Assembly: GCA_003170085.1 (NCBI GenBank)
Contig: PMZT01000036.1
Location: forward strand, 1 to 46,186
From: Planctomycetia bacterium
GTDB lineage: Bacteria; Planctomycetota; Phycisphaerae; FEN-1346
DNA: 46,186 nucleotides
Reading direction: 5' to 3'
Shown: positions 23,478 to 31,089 of the stretch, piece after piece
Layout of the letters: each line of letters opens with the position of its first letter
Position numbering within the stretch: the stretch's first letter is position 1
Made by a program: the position numbers and the translations under genes
Notes under the pieces: model-generated
Told to the model about the DNA's origin: nothing
Database searches by the model: none
What the model saw: only the letters and a program-made list of their open reading frames with translations

Positions 23478-24548
23478 CTACTTGCCGTCCTTCAGTTCCA
23501 CAAGCCAAACGTTCCGGAACCGCACCGGATTGCCATGATCCTGAAGCATCAGCGGCGCGGGCGACACGATCGGGCCGGCGACGCCGGCGGTCGTCACGTG
23601 ATCGATCTTCACGTTCTCATGAATCTTGATGCCGTTATGAATCACCGTGATGGTCGCCGGCGTGACGATCTTGCCGTTCTCGACCTTGGGGGCGTGGAAC
23701 GTGATGTCATACGTCTGCCACCGGTCCGGCGGCAGGCTGGCGATCACCTTGGGCACCGCCACGCTGTAGATGCCGCCGCACTCGTTGTCCTTCGGCGCCA
23801 GGCCGAACGAGTCGAGGACCTGCACCTCGTAGCGGCTCTGGAGATACACGCCGCTGTTGCCGCGCCCCTGCCCCCGCGCCGCCGGCATGTACGGGTTGCG
23901 GAACTCGACGTGCAGTTGCACATCGGTAAACGCCTGCTTGGTCTTGACGTTGCCGCCCTTGACGAGCAGGCTGCCGTCGTCCTGTGGCACCCACGGGCAC
24001 GGCTTGTCGCCGTTCAGGCTGACCCACGCATCCGTCGTGGGCGGCTTGCCTTCCTCAAACGGCAGAAGGACGATCGCACCGGCGGGCGGTTTCTGAAGCT
24101 CGGCCGGCGACTTGCGGACCTCCCACTTCATGTCGAACTTGCCGCTCTTCGATTCGGCGACGAGCGACCGCCCGCCCTCAATCGTGCCCTTCCCTTCGGC
24201 ATCGCCGGCCTTGCTCGCCAGCGGAACCTGCTTGCCTTCGGCCTTGCCGTTGAGCTCGACGCGGACGGCCTTGTCGCCCTCACCCGCCGTGAGGACCGCG
24301 CGGAAACTGCCGCCGCCCTCGCCAATGACCTTGGCCTCGGCCTTCATGCCGGCGTTCTGGCCGGCCGGCGTGTAGGTTCCGTTATACTCGCCCTGGATGC
24401 CATCGTCCGGCTCCTCGCCGGGCTTGGGGGCCGCGGGCTTGGCGGCCTTCTCGGCAGCGGCAGCCGCTACGGCGTGGACGCCCAGGAGGCAGGCGCCGAG
24501 ACCCAGGGTCAACAGGCACATCGCCAGAATCGTTGATGCACGCTTCAT
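23478..24548 (-). CDS. Secreted DUF1080 family protein 3
   Basis: A 356-residue paralogue. Signal peptide at residues 1-30 (ILAMCLLTLGLGACLLGV), linker, N-terminal domain starting DDGIQGEYNGTYTPAGQ, then DUF1080 with GQGRGNSGVYLQSRYEVQVL, RWQTYDITFHAPKV and NGIKIHEN. AGGAG six bases before ATG 24548 fixes the start. The cysteine in LGLGACLLG is not a clear lipobox. Only 37 bases after the ApbE gene, so part of the same transcript. Confidence 0.87.
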   Translation of the reverse strand: MKRASTILAMCLLTLGLGACLLGVHAVAAAAAEKAAKPAAPKPGEEPDDGIQGEYNGTYTPAGQNAGMKAEAKVIGEGGGSFRAVLTAGEGDKAVRVELNGKAEGKQVPLASKAGDAEGKGTIEGGRSLVAESKSGKFDMKWEVRKSPAELQKPPAGAIVLLPFEEGKPPTTDAWVSLNGDKPCPWVPQDDGSLLVKGGNVKTKQAFTDVQLHVEFRNPYMPAARGQGRGNSGVYLQSRYEVQVLDSFGLAPKDNECGGIYSVAVPKVIASLPPDRWQTYDITFHAPKVENGKIVTPATITVIHNGIKIHENVKIDHVTTAGVAGPIVSPAPLMLQDHGNPVRFRNVWLVELKDGK

Positions 24549-24585
24549 CGTTCGCTCCTTGAATCGCAGGCGTTGCGGCCGGGAA

Positions 24586-25542
24586 TCAAGACTCCCATTT
24601 TCCAAATCGGAGGACCTTGCGCCCACTAGAATCTTTCGTGATCAGCATGGCGGAGGTGTCGGGATGGTTCCTGACGTACGCCTCCACCTCGGCGGGCGAC
24701 ATGATAAAGAACGCGGTCGACAGGCAATCGGTGATCGTGGCCGAGGTTGCGGCAGCCCATGAACCCACGTTCGCCGCGGCCGGCCGGCCCGTGCGTGGAT
24801 CGATGATGTGCGGGTTGCCCGGCGGCATGGCCGAGCCGCTCAGCGACCGTTCCTTGAGGAGCACGCTGCCGAGCGTTTGCGACTCGTCCTCCGGGTCCCT
24901 CAGCGACACGCGCCAGCCGTCGCGGCCGGGGGGCGCTCCGAACGCCAGCACGCTCGACGTGCCGCCGTTGACGAGCGCCGCCTTGATGCTCCACTCCTTC
25001 AGCAGCGCGACCATCTGGTCCACCGCGTAGCCCTTGCCCACGCCGCCGAGGTCGATGCTCACGCCGTCGGCCTTCACGCCGACGAGGTGTTCCGACTCGC
25101 GAATGTCCAGGAGGTACATGCCGGTCCGCGCACGGGCGGCCGCCAGTTCCTCCTCGGTGGGCGTGCGGGGCTTCTTGTCGGGATCGCGCCAGCAGGCCAG
25201 CAGCGAGCCGATGGTCACGTCGAAGGCCCCGCCGGTCTCGGCGTTGACCTTGGCGGCCGCCTTGATGCAGTCCATCGTGGCGATGCCCACGCGGACGCCC
25301 TGGCCCGCGTGAAGGGCGTTGATCTGCGAGATGTCGCTCGTGGAACTGTAGCGGTTGAGCTCGTGGTGCAGGTTATCAAGCTCGGCGAACGCGGCGTCGG
25401 CCGCCTGGCGGGCGTACTCGGCATCCTCACCGGCGATGAGAATCTCGAACACCGAGGCCATCGCCACGTGCGAGAAGCGATGGACCGGCGACGAGGGCTT
25501 GCTGTCCGTGGTCACCGAGAAGGCATCGGGTATCCGGCTCAT
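24586..25542 (-). CDS. apbE: FAD:protein FMN transferase (ApbE family)
   Basis: A 318-residue enzyme that transfers FMN from FAD to a Ser/Thr of target proteins, covalently flavinylating them. Family motifs: HVAMASVFEILIAG at the N-terminus, NRYSSTSDISQIN, IDLGGVGKGYAVD, LVNGGTSSVLAFG, and HIIDPRTGRPAA with Asp/Thr residues for Mg-FAD binding. No signal peptide is obvious, although many family members act in the periplasm. The ATG overlaps the stop of the upstream glycosyltransferase gene (ATGA). No protein in the window shows the usual flavinylation motif, so the target is unknown. Confidence 0.9.
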   Translation of the reverse strand: MSRIPDAFSVTTDSKPSSPVHRFSHVAMASVFEILIAGEDAEYARQAADAAFAELDNLHHELNRYSSTSDISQINALHAGQGVRVGIATMDCIKAAAKVNAETGGAFDVTIGSLLACWRDPDKKPRTPTEEELAAARARTGMYLLDIRESEHLVGVKADGVSIDLGGVGKGYAVDQMVALLKEWSIKAALVNGGTSSVLAFGAPPGRDGWRVSLRDPEDESQTLGSVLLKERSLSGSAMPPGNPHIIDPRTGRPAAANVGSWAAATSATITDCLSTAFFIMSPAEVEAYVRNHPDTSAMLITKDSSGRKVLRFGKWES

Positions 25543-27146
25543 GGTTGCCGCTCCGCCTGCTTGCCGCCGGCGGCCTTCGGTTCCTGCGAGGCCACAAATT
25601 TCTGCCACAGGCCGTCCTGAACGTACACCACCATGAGCACGCTCGGCCTCAGGCCGAACATCCCCGTCCGGAAATACGGGCCGCGCAGCCGCGCGTCGAG
25701 TTCTTCCTGGACCTCCTTGGCGACGATCATAACCGACGCCGGCGGATCGTCCGGGTTCGCGGGCATCTCGTGATACCAGCCGATGTGATCGGGGTCGAAC
25801 TTCCGGAGATACCACGGCAGCGGCCAGTAATTCTCGGGCGTGATGACCTTGATGATCATCTCGCGGCCGTCGGGCGCGACGGCGGCCACACGCTCGACCA
25901 GCCGCGCCATTTCCACGCCATCGGTCGAGGTGGGCGGATAGTTGTACGGGTTCCGCTGGTCGGCGTAGTAGCGGAAATTCAACTGGTACGATTCCCAGCC
26001 CAGGTGGACGGCCAGCGCCGCCAGCACCAGGCACATGGCCCCCCGGCTCCAGCGGCAGGGCATCCACCTCACGAGCGCCACGGCGCCCACGCCCGCCAAG
26101 AGGATCATCCCGTGGAGGAAGCTGAGCATGCACCACGGCGTCTTGTACGGAATCATGGCATACGCGGCCGTCAGGGCGAGCGTGTAGAAACCGAGGAACC
26201 GCACGAGCGGCCGGTGGGCGTCGGGGATGTCATTCTTCCGCAGCGCAGCCACGAAGCCGACGATCGCCAGGCCCACGATAAGCCCCTCTGTCCACGTGAA
26301 CCCGCGGGCCGGGTGGTCGCAGATGAGCATCGCCAGGTAGAAGTACCACGCGTGCGTGTGGATTCCGTTCTCGCCCGCCTTGCCGGCATAGGACGTGTAG
26401 CTCAGGAGCGAATCAAGCGGCCCCCGCCAGTTGGCTCCGAACGAGGAGAAGAGCAGGCACGCCACGATGATCGCGGCGGCAATGCCCAGCACGAGCGGCC
26501 GCCAGCGCAGGCATTCGCGGAAGGCGAGGCCCCGGCCGTCGCGCAGTCGCGCCCAGAGATGCGTGAGCACGAGGCCCGCCACCATCGCGGCCCCGGCCAG
26601 AACCCACGTTTCCTTCGTGGCGTGCATGAGGCCGATCGAGACGCCCGCCGCCACGGCCCACGCCGCCGATTTCGTTTGCGTGTATCGCCAGGCCGACACA
26701 ATGGCCCCCGCCGTGAAAAATACGAGGAGCATCTCCTGGACGTAATAGCGGCTGTAGAAGACCATCGCGGGCGAGAGAGCCGTCAGGACCCCCGCGCAGA
26801 CCGCCGCGGGCATGCCAAGGCCCTTGCGGAGCGGCCAGAGGAGCAGCACGAGCGCCACGCCAAAGATCGCGGGGACGATGCGGTACTGGAACTCGTCGGT
26901 CTCGGCGAAGGTCCTGGCCTGGCCAAGCCAGAGCGACGGCAGGGTCAGGTAATAAAGGCTGGGGCCGTGATGCTCGCCGGGGTCGTAACGGTAGGTGCCG
27001 TCGTCAAACAGTTCGCCGGTCTTGACGGCCTGGTTGGCCTCGTCGGCGTGCATCGGCCGCAAAGCCAACCGTGGCAGACGGAGCGCTAACGCCCCGACTG
27101 CCACGGCCAGGAGACAGATTCCGAAAACCGCCGCATGGCGTTTCAT
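25539..27146 (-). CDS. Agl23/GT39-like membrane glycosyltransferase
   Basis: A 535-residue integral membrane protein with roughly ten hydrophobic segments. Near the start of the first loop is LRPMHADEANQAV, the acidic DE motif typical of lipid-phosphosugar-dependent GT-C enzymes (PMT/ArnT/Agl23 group). A soluble C-terminal domain (about 380-535) follows the last helices. Such enzymes transfer a sugar from a polyprenyl-phosphate donor to a substrate outside the membrane. The start and stop both overlap neighbouring genes by ATGA. The glycosyltransferase at 20139 could supply the lipid-linked donor. Confidence 0.78.
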   Translation of the reverse strand: MKRHAAVFGICLLAVAVGALALRLPRLALRPMHADEANQAVKTGELFDDGTYRYDPGEHHGPSLYYLTLPSLWLGQARTFAETDEFQYRIVPAIFGVALVLLLWPLRKGLGMPAAVCAGVLTALSPAMVFYSRYYVQEMLLVFFTAGAIVSAWRYTQTKSAAWAVAAGVSIGLMHATKETWVLAGAAMVAGLVLTHLWARLRDGRGLAFRECLRWRPLVLGIAAAIIVACLLFSSFGANWRGPLDSLLSYTSYAGKAGENGIHTHAWYFYLAMLICDHPARGFTWTEGLIVGLAIVGFVAALRKNDIPDAHRPLVRFLGFYTLALTAAYAMIPYKTPWCMLSFLHGMILLAGVGAVALVRWMPCRWSRGAMCLVLAALAVHLGWESYQLNFRYYADQRNPYNYPPTSTDGVEMARLVERVAAVAPDGREMIIKVITPENYWPLPWYLRKFDPDHIGWYHEMPANPDDPPASVMIVAKEVQEELDARLRGPYFRTGMFGLRPSVLMVVYVQDGLWQKFVASQEPKAAGGKQAERQP

Positions 27147-27907
27147 TTTTCGGGCGTGCCGTAAGCCTCAACTTCGATGTAATGATTCTGGTCGTTCGAG
27201 GTGTTGCCCTTGCTGTACAGGCGAATGTAGCGGCCCGTGACGCCCTTGGCATCCATCAGACGGCCGCGGAAGTCCTCGATGTACTCCAGATCCTTGCCGA
27301 TGCCGAGACCCGAGGAGTTGTCAAAATCGTTGTTGTACACGGTCTTGACGTTCTCGATGAAGTCCGGATCGTCGGCCACCTGGACGATGACGTCGTGATA
27401 GACGCGGCCTTCGCCATGATAATGCCACACGAGCATGGCATAGATCTTGACCTTCTGCTTAAGGTCGATCTGAACCCACTGCTTCCCAGGTCCAAGTTCG
27501 ACGAAGCTGCCGTCGGTGCCTTCCTTGTCGCCATCGGTGATGAGCTTGAGTTCGCCGATGATCGGCTCGGAATCGCTGGAGGTCACGGGCTTGCCGGCGG
27601 CGAGGTTCGCGGAGCCCTCGGGGGCGAAGAACGGATCGCGGTTCTTGTCGACGTACTTCTCGAGGGTCGGCGACGGCTTGATGTTCTTGGGCGTGCCCTC
27701 GAACATGGCCTTGGGCATCTTGATGGGCAGCGGCACGAGCTTCTCGCCGTTCGGGCCGGTCTTCGCGGCCGGCTGATCCTTGGCCGCCTCGGCCGGCTTG
27801 GCCGCATCCGCGGCCGTCGCCTGAAGGGCCGGTCCCATGACAAAGGCAAGGCCCGCCAGGCCCGCCGCCAGAGCCACCGCCAACGCCAAATACCTTCTCG
27901 TCTTCAT
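27143..27907 (-). CDS. Secreted discoidin-like (F5/8 type C) protein
   Basis: A 254-residue exported protein. Signal peptide (LALAVALAAGLAGLAFV), an Ala/Lys/Pro-rich linker, then from about residue 90 a beta-sandwich resembling coagulation factor 5/8 type C (discoidin) domains: NLAAGKPVTSSDSEPIIGEL, WVQIDLKQKVKIYAM, GRYIRLYSKGN, YIEVEAYG. Such domains bind carbohydrate or surfaces. AGGGGAAGAG precedes ATG 27907. First gene of the operon that runs to the DUF1080 genes. Probably a glycan-binding accessory protein. Confidence 0.8.
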   Translation of the reverse strand: MKTRRYLALAVALAAGLAGLAFVMGPALQATAADAAKPAEAAKDQPAAKTGPNGEKLVPLPIKMPKAMFEGTPKNIKPSPTLEKYVDKNRDPFFAPEGSANLAAGKPVTSSDSEPIIGELKLITDGDKEGTDGSFVELGPGKQWVQIDLKQKVKIYAMLVWHYHGEGRVYHDVIVQVADDPDFIENVKTVYNNDFDNSSGLGIGKDLEYIEDFRGRLMDAKGVTGRYIRLYSKGNTSNDQNHYIEVEAYGTPEK

Positions 27908-28159
27908 ACGCTCTTCCCCTGCTCCTGTGGACATTGCGTCCGGTTCATCCCCGCGGGATGGTTCCGCCCATCCTCACCTATACAACCGGTTCCGGGGCCT
28001 TGTGTGTCGCTAGAAAGTAGCGTCCGAACCCCCCGGCGTCAAGCCCGAAGACGCCCGCGCTTGCTCTCAGATTCTCCGGGCCTCTGTACTCTTCTCGCGG
28101 TTCAATCAGTGATCACACAGGAAAAATCCGGTCGAGCCGCCTGATTTTGAGGCAGATGC

Positions 28160-28188
28160 TTGAACTGCGGCAGGTTTTCGGGCAGAAT
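28160..28188 (+). promoter_or_regulatory. Promoter for the ThuA-like operon
   Basis: TTGAAC, 17 bases, CAGAAT, about 90 bases before the start codon. The divergent region 27908-28276 must also hold the promoter of the minus-strand discoidin operon; only a weak TTGTATAGG-like box near 27980 is seen on that strand. Confidence 0.5.
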
Positions 28189-28276
28189 AGCTATTTCGTT
28201 TGGCGAACATGGGCCGGGAAGGCGCGCGGGAGAGGCGCCACGGCCGCTCAACCAGGTCTTGAAAAGGAGAGGCACC

Positions 28277-29251
28277 ATGTTGCGTAAATGGGTCGTACCG
28301 GCTGTCGTCGGATCGTTGGCGCTGTTGTTCGCGGTATCCGCAAGCATCCAGGCGGCCGAGAAGGCCAAGGCCGAGCCCAAGCCCCCCACCGAGGCCAAGC
28401 CCGACGAGATCGAGAAGATCACCGCGGCGGCGCCGGACACGGCTTTCGTCAAGCCCGCCCAACCGCGCAAGCTGCTCGTGTTCAGCCTCACGAAAGGGTT
28501 CCCGCACAGTTCCGTGGGCGTCGGCGGCAAGGCGTTCGAGATCATCGGCAAGAAGACCGGCGCCTGGGAGACGGTCATCACGACCGACGTGTCGATCTTC
28601 GCCCCGGACAAGCTCAAACAGTTCGACGCCGTGATGATGAACAACACGACCGGCAACCTCATCGACGACCCGGCCCTGAAGCAGAGCCTGCTGGACTTCG
28701 TCAAGGGCGGCAAGGGCATCGGCGGCGCACATTCCGCAACGGATGCCTTCTATGACAAGTGGCCGGAATACGGCGAGATGATGGGCGGCTTCTTCAAGGG
28801 GCACCCGTTCCACAAGATTTCGGTGAAGGTCGATGATCCGAAGAGCCCGCTGACCGCCATGTTCGAGGGCAAGGGCTTCGAGTTCAGCGACGAGATTTAC
28901 ACGTTCAAGGACCCGTACTCGCGCGAGAAGCTGCACATCCTCCTCAGCGTCGACTGGGAGAACGCGAGCCTGCCGAAGGGCAACCGCGACGATAATGATT
29001 ACGCCCTGGCATGGATTCACGATTTCGGCAAGGGCCACGTCTTCTATTGCGCGTTCGGCCATCAGCACGAGGTTTTCTGGAATCCCACGATCCTCAAGTT
29101 CTACCTGGCCGGCATCCAGTACATGATGGGCGACCTGAAGGCCGATGCCACGCCCACCGCGAAGCTGAAGATCGAAGCGGCCCCCGGCCCGAAGCTGGCG
29201 CCTCAGCCTGAGAAGAAACCGGCCGAAAAGAAGCCGGCCGAGAAGAAGTAA
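28277..29251 (+). CDS. Secreted ThuA-like domain protein
   Basis: A 324-residue exported protein. Signal peptide VVGSLALLFAVSASIQA, then a ThuA-like domain (glutamine-amidotransferase-like fold) with KLLVFSLTKGFPHSSVGVGG, GGKGIGGAHSATDAFYDKWP, MGGFFKGHPFH and HVFYCAFGHQHEVFW. ThuA proteins accompany Gfo/Idh dehydrogenases in trehalose/3-ketotrehalose metabolism (ThuAB of Sinorhizobium). The C-terminus ends in a repetitive Lys/Pro tail (PEKKPAEKKPAEKK). AAGGAGAGG precedes the ATG. Cotranscribed with the DUF1080 gene that follows. Confidence 0.87.
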   Translation: MLRKWVVPAVVGSLALLFAVSASIQAAEKAKAEPKPPTEAKPDEIEKITAAAPDTAFVKPAQPRKLLVFSLTKGFPHSSVGVGGKAFEIIGKKTGAWETVITTDVSIFAPDKLKQFDAVMMNNTTGNLIDDPALKQSLLDFVKGGKGIGGAHSATDAFYDKWPEYGEMMGGFFKGHPFHKISVKVDDPKSPLTAMFEGKGFEFSDEIYTFKDPYSREKLHILLSVDWENASLPKGNRDDNDYALAWIHDFGKGHVFYCAFGHQHEVFWNPTILKFYLAGIQYMMGDLKADATPTAKLKIEAAPGPKLAPQPEKKPAEKKPAEKK

Positions 29252-29270
29252 CCCCCAAGGATACCGGAGA

Positions 29271-29302
29271 CCTCCGGCGGCGCGCGATCGCGCTGCCGGA
29301 GG
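29271..29302 (+). other. Intercistronic hairpin
   Basis: CCTCCGGC and GCCGGAGG enclose a second self-complementary stretch (GGCGCGCGATCGCGC). No T-run, so not a typical terminator; could set the relative expression of the flanking genes. Confidence 0.5.
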
Positions 29303-29322
29303 ACTCACACAAGGAGACACTC

Positions 29323-30096
29323 ATGCGTCGCATCGTTCTGGTAGCACTGGCTGTGGCGAGCCTGGCAGCGCTGGGCCTGGTTTCCGTCTATGCGGCACCG
29401 GCCGAGACACCCGCTGCAAAGCCCGCGGCCCCGGCCGCCAAGGCCGAGACGCCCGCCCCCGCCGGCTCGGGCCTCAAGCCCGATGCCGAAGGCTGGATCA
29501 CCCTGTTCGACGGCAAGAACCTCGATGCCTGGCAGGAGCCGCCGGCCAAGAAGTGGAAGGTCGTTGACGGCATCATGACGTGGGACAAGGGTTGCGGCGA
29601 CATCTGGACGAAGGACAAGTTCGGCGATTTCACGATCGACCTCGAGTTCAAGTGCGCCCTGGAAGACAAGGCCGCCGGCATCCACTCGACCAACAGCGGC
29701 GTGTTCCTCCGGTCGCCCGAGGGTGAGAAAAACTGGCTCCAAGGCTCCATCGAAATCCAGATCCTCGCCCCGCCGGCCAGCGGCAAGGCCGACAAGCACA
29801 CCACCGCCGCCGTCTACGATTGCCTCGCGCCAAGCGTCTTCGCCGACAAGCCCGCCGGCGAGTGGAACCACATGGTCCTCACCGCCAAGGGCAACTCGAT
29901 CACGATCGAGCTCAACGGCAAGAAGGTCATCGAGACCAGCCTCGACCACTGGACCACGGCGGGCGAGAACCCCGACGGCACGAAGAACAAGTTCAAGACG
30001 GCCTACAAGGACATGGCCAAGGTCGGATACCTCGGCCTTCAGGACCACGGCGCCCCGGTGTGGTATCGCAACATCAAGATCAAGCCGCTCAATTAG
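29323..30096 (+). CDS. Secreted DUF1080 family protein 4
   Basis: A 257-residue exported protein: signal peptide (IVLVALAVASLAALGLVSV), short Pro/Ala linker, then a single DUF1080 domain (GWITLFDGKNLDAWQEPP, STNSGVFLRS, SIEIQILAPP, EWNHMVLTAKGN, LNGKKVIETS, GLQDHGAPVWYRNIKIK). Unlike paralogues 1-3 it has no extra N-terminal domain and it starts with the classic LFDGKNLD motif, so it belongs to a different branch. AGGAG precedes ATG. A strong terminator follows. Confidence 0.9.
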   Translation: MRRIVLVALAVASLAALGLVSVYAAPAETPAAKPAAPAAKAETPAPAGSGLKPDAEGWITLFDGKNLDAWQEPPAKKWKVVDGIMTWDKGCGDIWTKDKFGDFTIDLEFKCALEDKAAGIHSTNSGVFLRSPEGEKNWLQGSIEIQILAPPASGKADKHTTAAVYDCLAPSVFADKPAGEWNHMVLTAKGNSITIELNGKKVIETSLDHWTTAGENPDGTKNKFKTAYKDMAKVGYLGLQDHGAPVWYRNIKIKPLN

Positions 30097-30118
30097 TTCG
30101 GCAGCGCCATTCAGACTC

Positions 30119-30153
30119 TGCGCGGCGGGTTTTTCGGCCCGCCGCGTTTTTTT
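30119..30153 (+). terminator. Rho-independent terminator after DUF1080 gene 4
   Basis: CGCGGCGGG (30121-30129) pairs with CCCGCCGCG (30138-30146), followed by seven T residues. Its stem resembles the core of the palindromic repeat family, which may have been recruited as a terminator. Confidence 0.92.
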
Positions 30154-30275
30154 CATAAGGCCCCGGCGAACCCTTGGCGTCCGCCGCGCCTCATTTCCTC
30201 TCATAGACCACGCGGCCAATGAGGTTGGGGTGCATGGCAACTGGAATCGGAACATGTGCCTGAGGAGCGCTACCC

Positions 30276-30902
30276 ATGCCCATCTTTGACGTCACGCTGC
30301 CCCTGACGCCCGCGACCCCCATCTACCCCGGCGACGCCCCGTTCACCTTCGAGATGTACAGGACGCTGGAGGCCGGCGCCACGTCGAACAACTCGCGCCT
30401 GTGCATGGGGTCGCATAATGGGACGCACATCGACGCCCCCGCACATTTCATCCGCGGCGGGGCGGAGATCGGCGACATCCCGCCCGAGGTCCTCGTAGGC
30501 CCGTGCCTGCTGGTGGATGTCGGCGGCGTGGACGTGATCACGCCCGATGTCCTGAAGCCGCTGAGGCTGGAAGGCCGCGAGCGGATTCTCTTCCGCACGA
30601 AGAACTCGGCGTGGATCAGCAAGCGGTTCCAGGAGCCGTTTGTGGCGTTCTCGGCCGACGGGGCACGCTGCCTGGTCGACATCGGGCCGGTCCTCATCGG
30701 CATCGACGCCCCGTCGCTGGACGTACGCGGCGCAGCCGGCCACCCGGCGCACATGACCATCCTGGGCAGCGGCAAAATCAGGGGCGCCATCGAGTGGCTG
30801 AATCTGGCGGGCCTGGAACCCGGCGAGTACGAGCTTTTTTGCGGCCCCCTGAACGTGACCGCCGCCGAGGCCGCGCCCTGCCGCGTGTTCCTGAAGCGGT
30901 GA
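30276..30902 (+). CDS. Metal-dependent cyclase/KynB-like hydrolase
   Basis: A 208-residue enzyme of the cyclase/kynurenine formamidase family. The zinc-binding motif HNGTHIDAPAH is at residues 47-57 (H47, H51, D53, H57). Other family features are LTPATPIYPGD at the start and GIDAPSLD in the second half. Members hydrolyse amide or ester bonds in small molecules; the actual substrate is not clear and no kynurenine pathway gene is nearby. GAGGAG precedes ATG. Separated from the DUF1080 gene by a terminator, so it may have its own promoter. Confidence 0.87.
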   Translation: MPIFDVTLPLTPATPIYPGDAPFTFEMYRTLEAGATSNNSRLCMGSHNGTHIDAPAHFIRGGAEIGDIPPEVLVGPCLLVDVGGVDVITPDVLKPLRLEGRERILFRTKNSAWISKRFQEPFVAFSADGARCLVDIGPVLIGIDAPSLDVRGAAGHPAHMTILGSGKIRGAIEWLNLAGLEPGEYELFCGPLNVTAAEAAPCRVFLKR

Positions 30903-30993
30903 CGCCAGCCGCCCGGCGCCGAATCGCGCCGCCCGAGCCTTACCACCCGCACGTATTCAGCGTCATTGCCTATTTCGCCGTTCCTGGCCGCTC

Positions 30994-31083
30994 CAGGGCA
31001 CCCACATGGGGGTGCCCCTACGAAGAACGCGCCGTAGGGGCGGCCCCGTGTGGCCGCCCGTCGTATCTAGCCATAACGCTAAA
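30994..31083 (-). repeat. 90-bp dispersed repeat, minus-strand copy
   Basis: Read on the minus strand it starts TTTAGCGTTATGGC, contains a hairpin GGGCGGCC...GGCCGCCC plus CTACG, and ends ATGTGGGTGCCCTG. The plus-strand copy at 40554-40644 has the same ends, hairpin and length (91 bp). This copy has a second hairpin (30996-31017), so the two hairpins face each other. Confidence 0.82.
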
Positions 31084-31089
31084 CACGTA

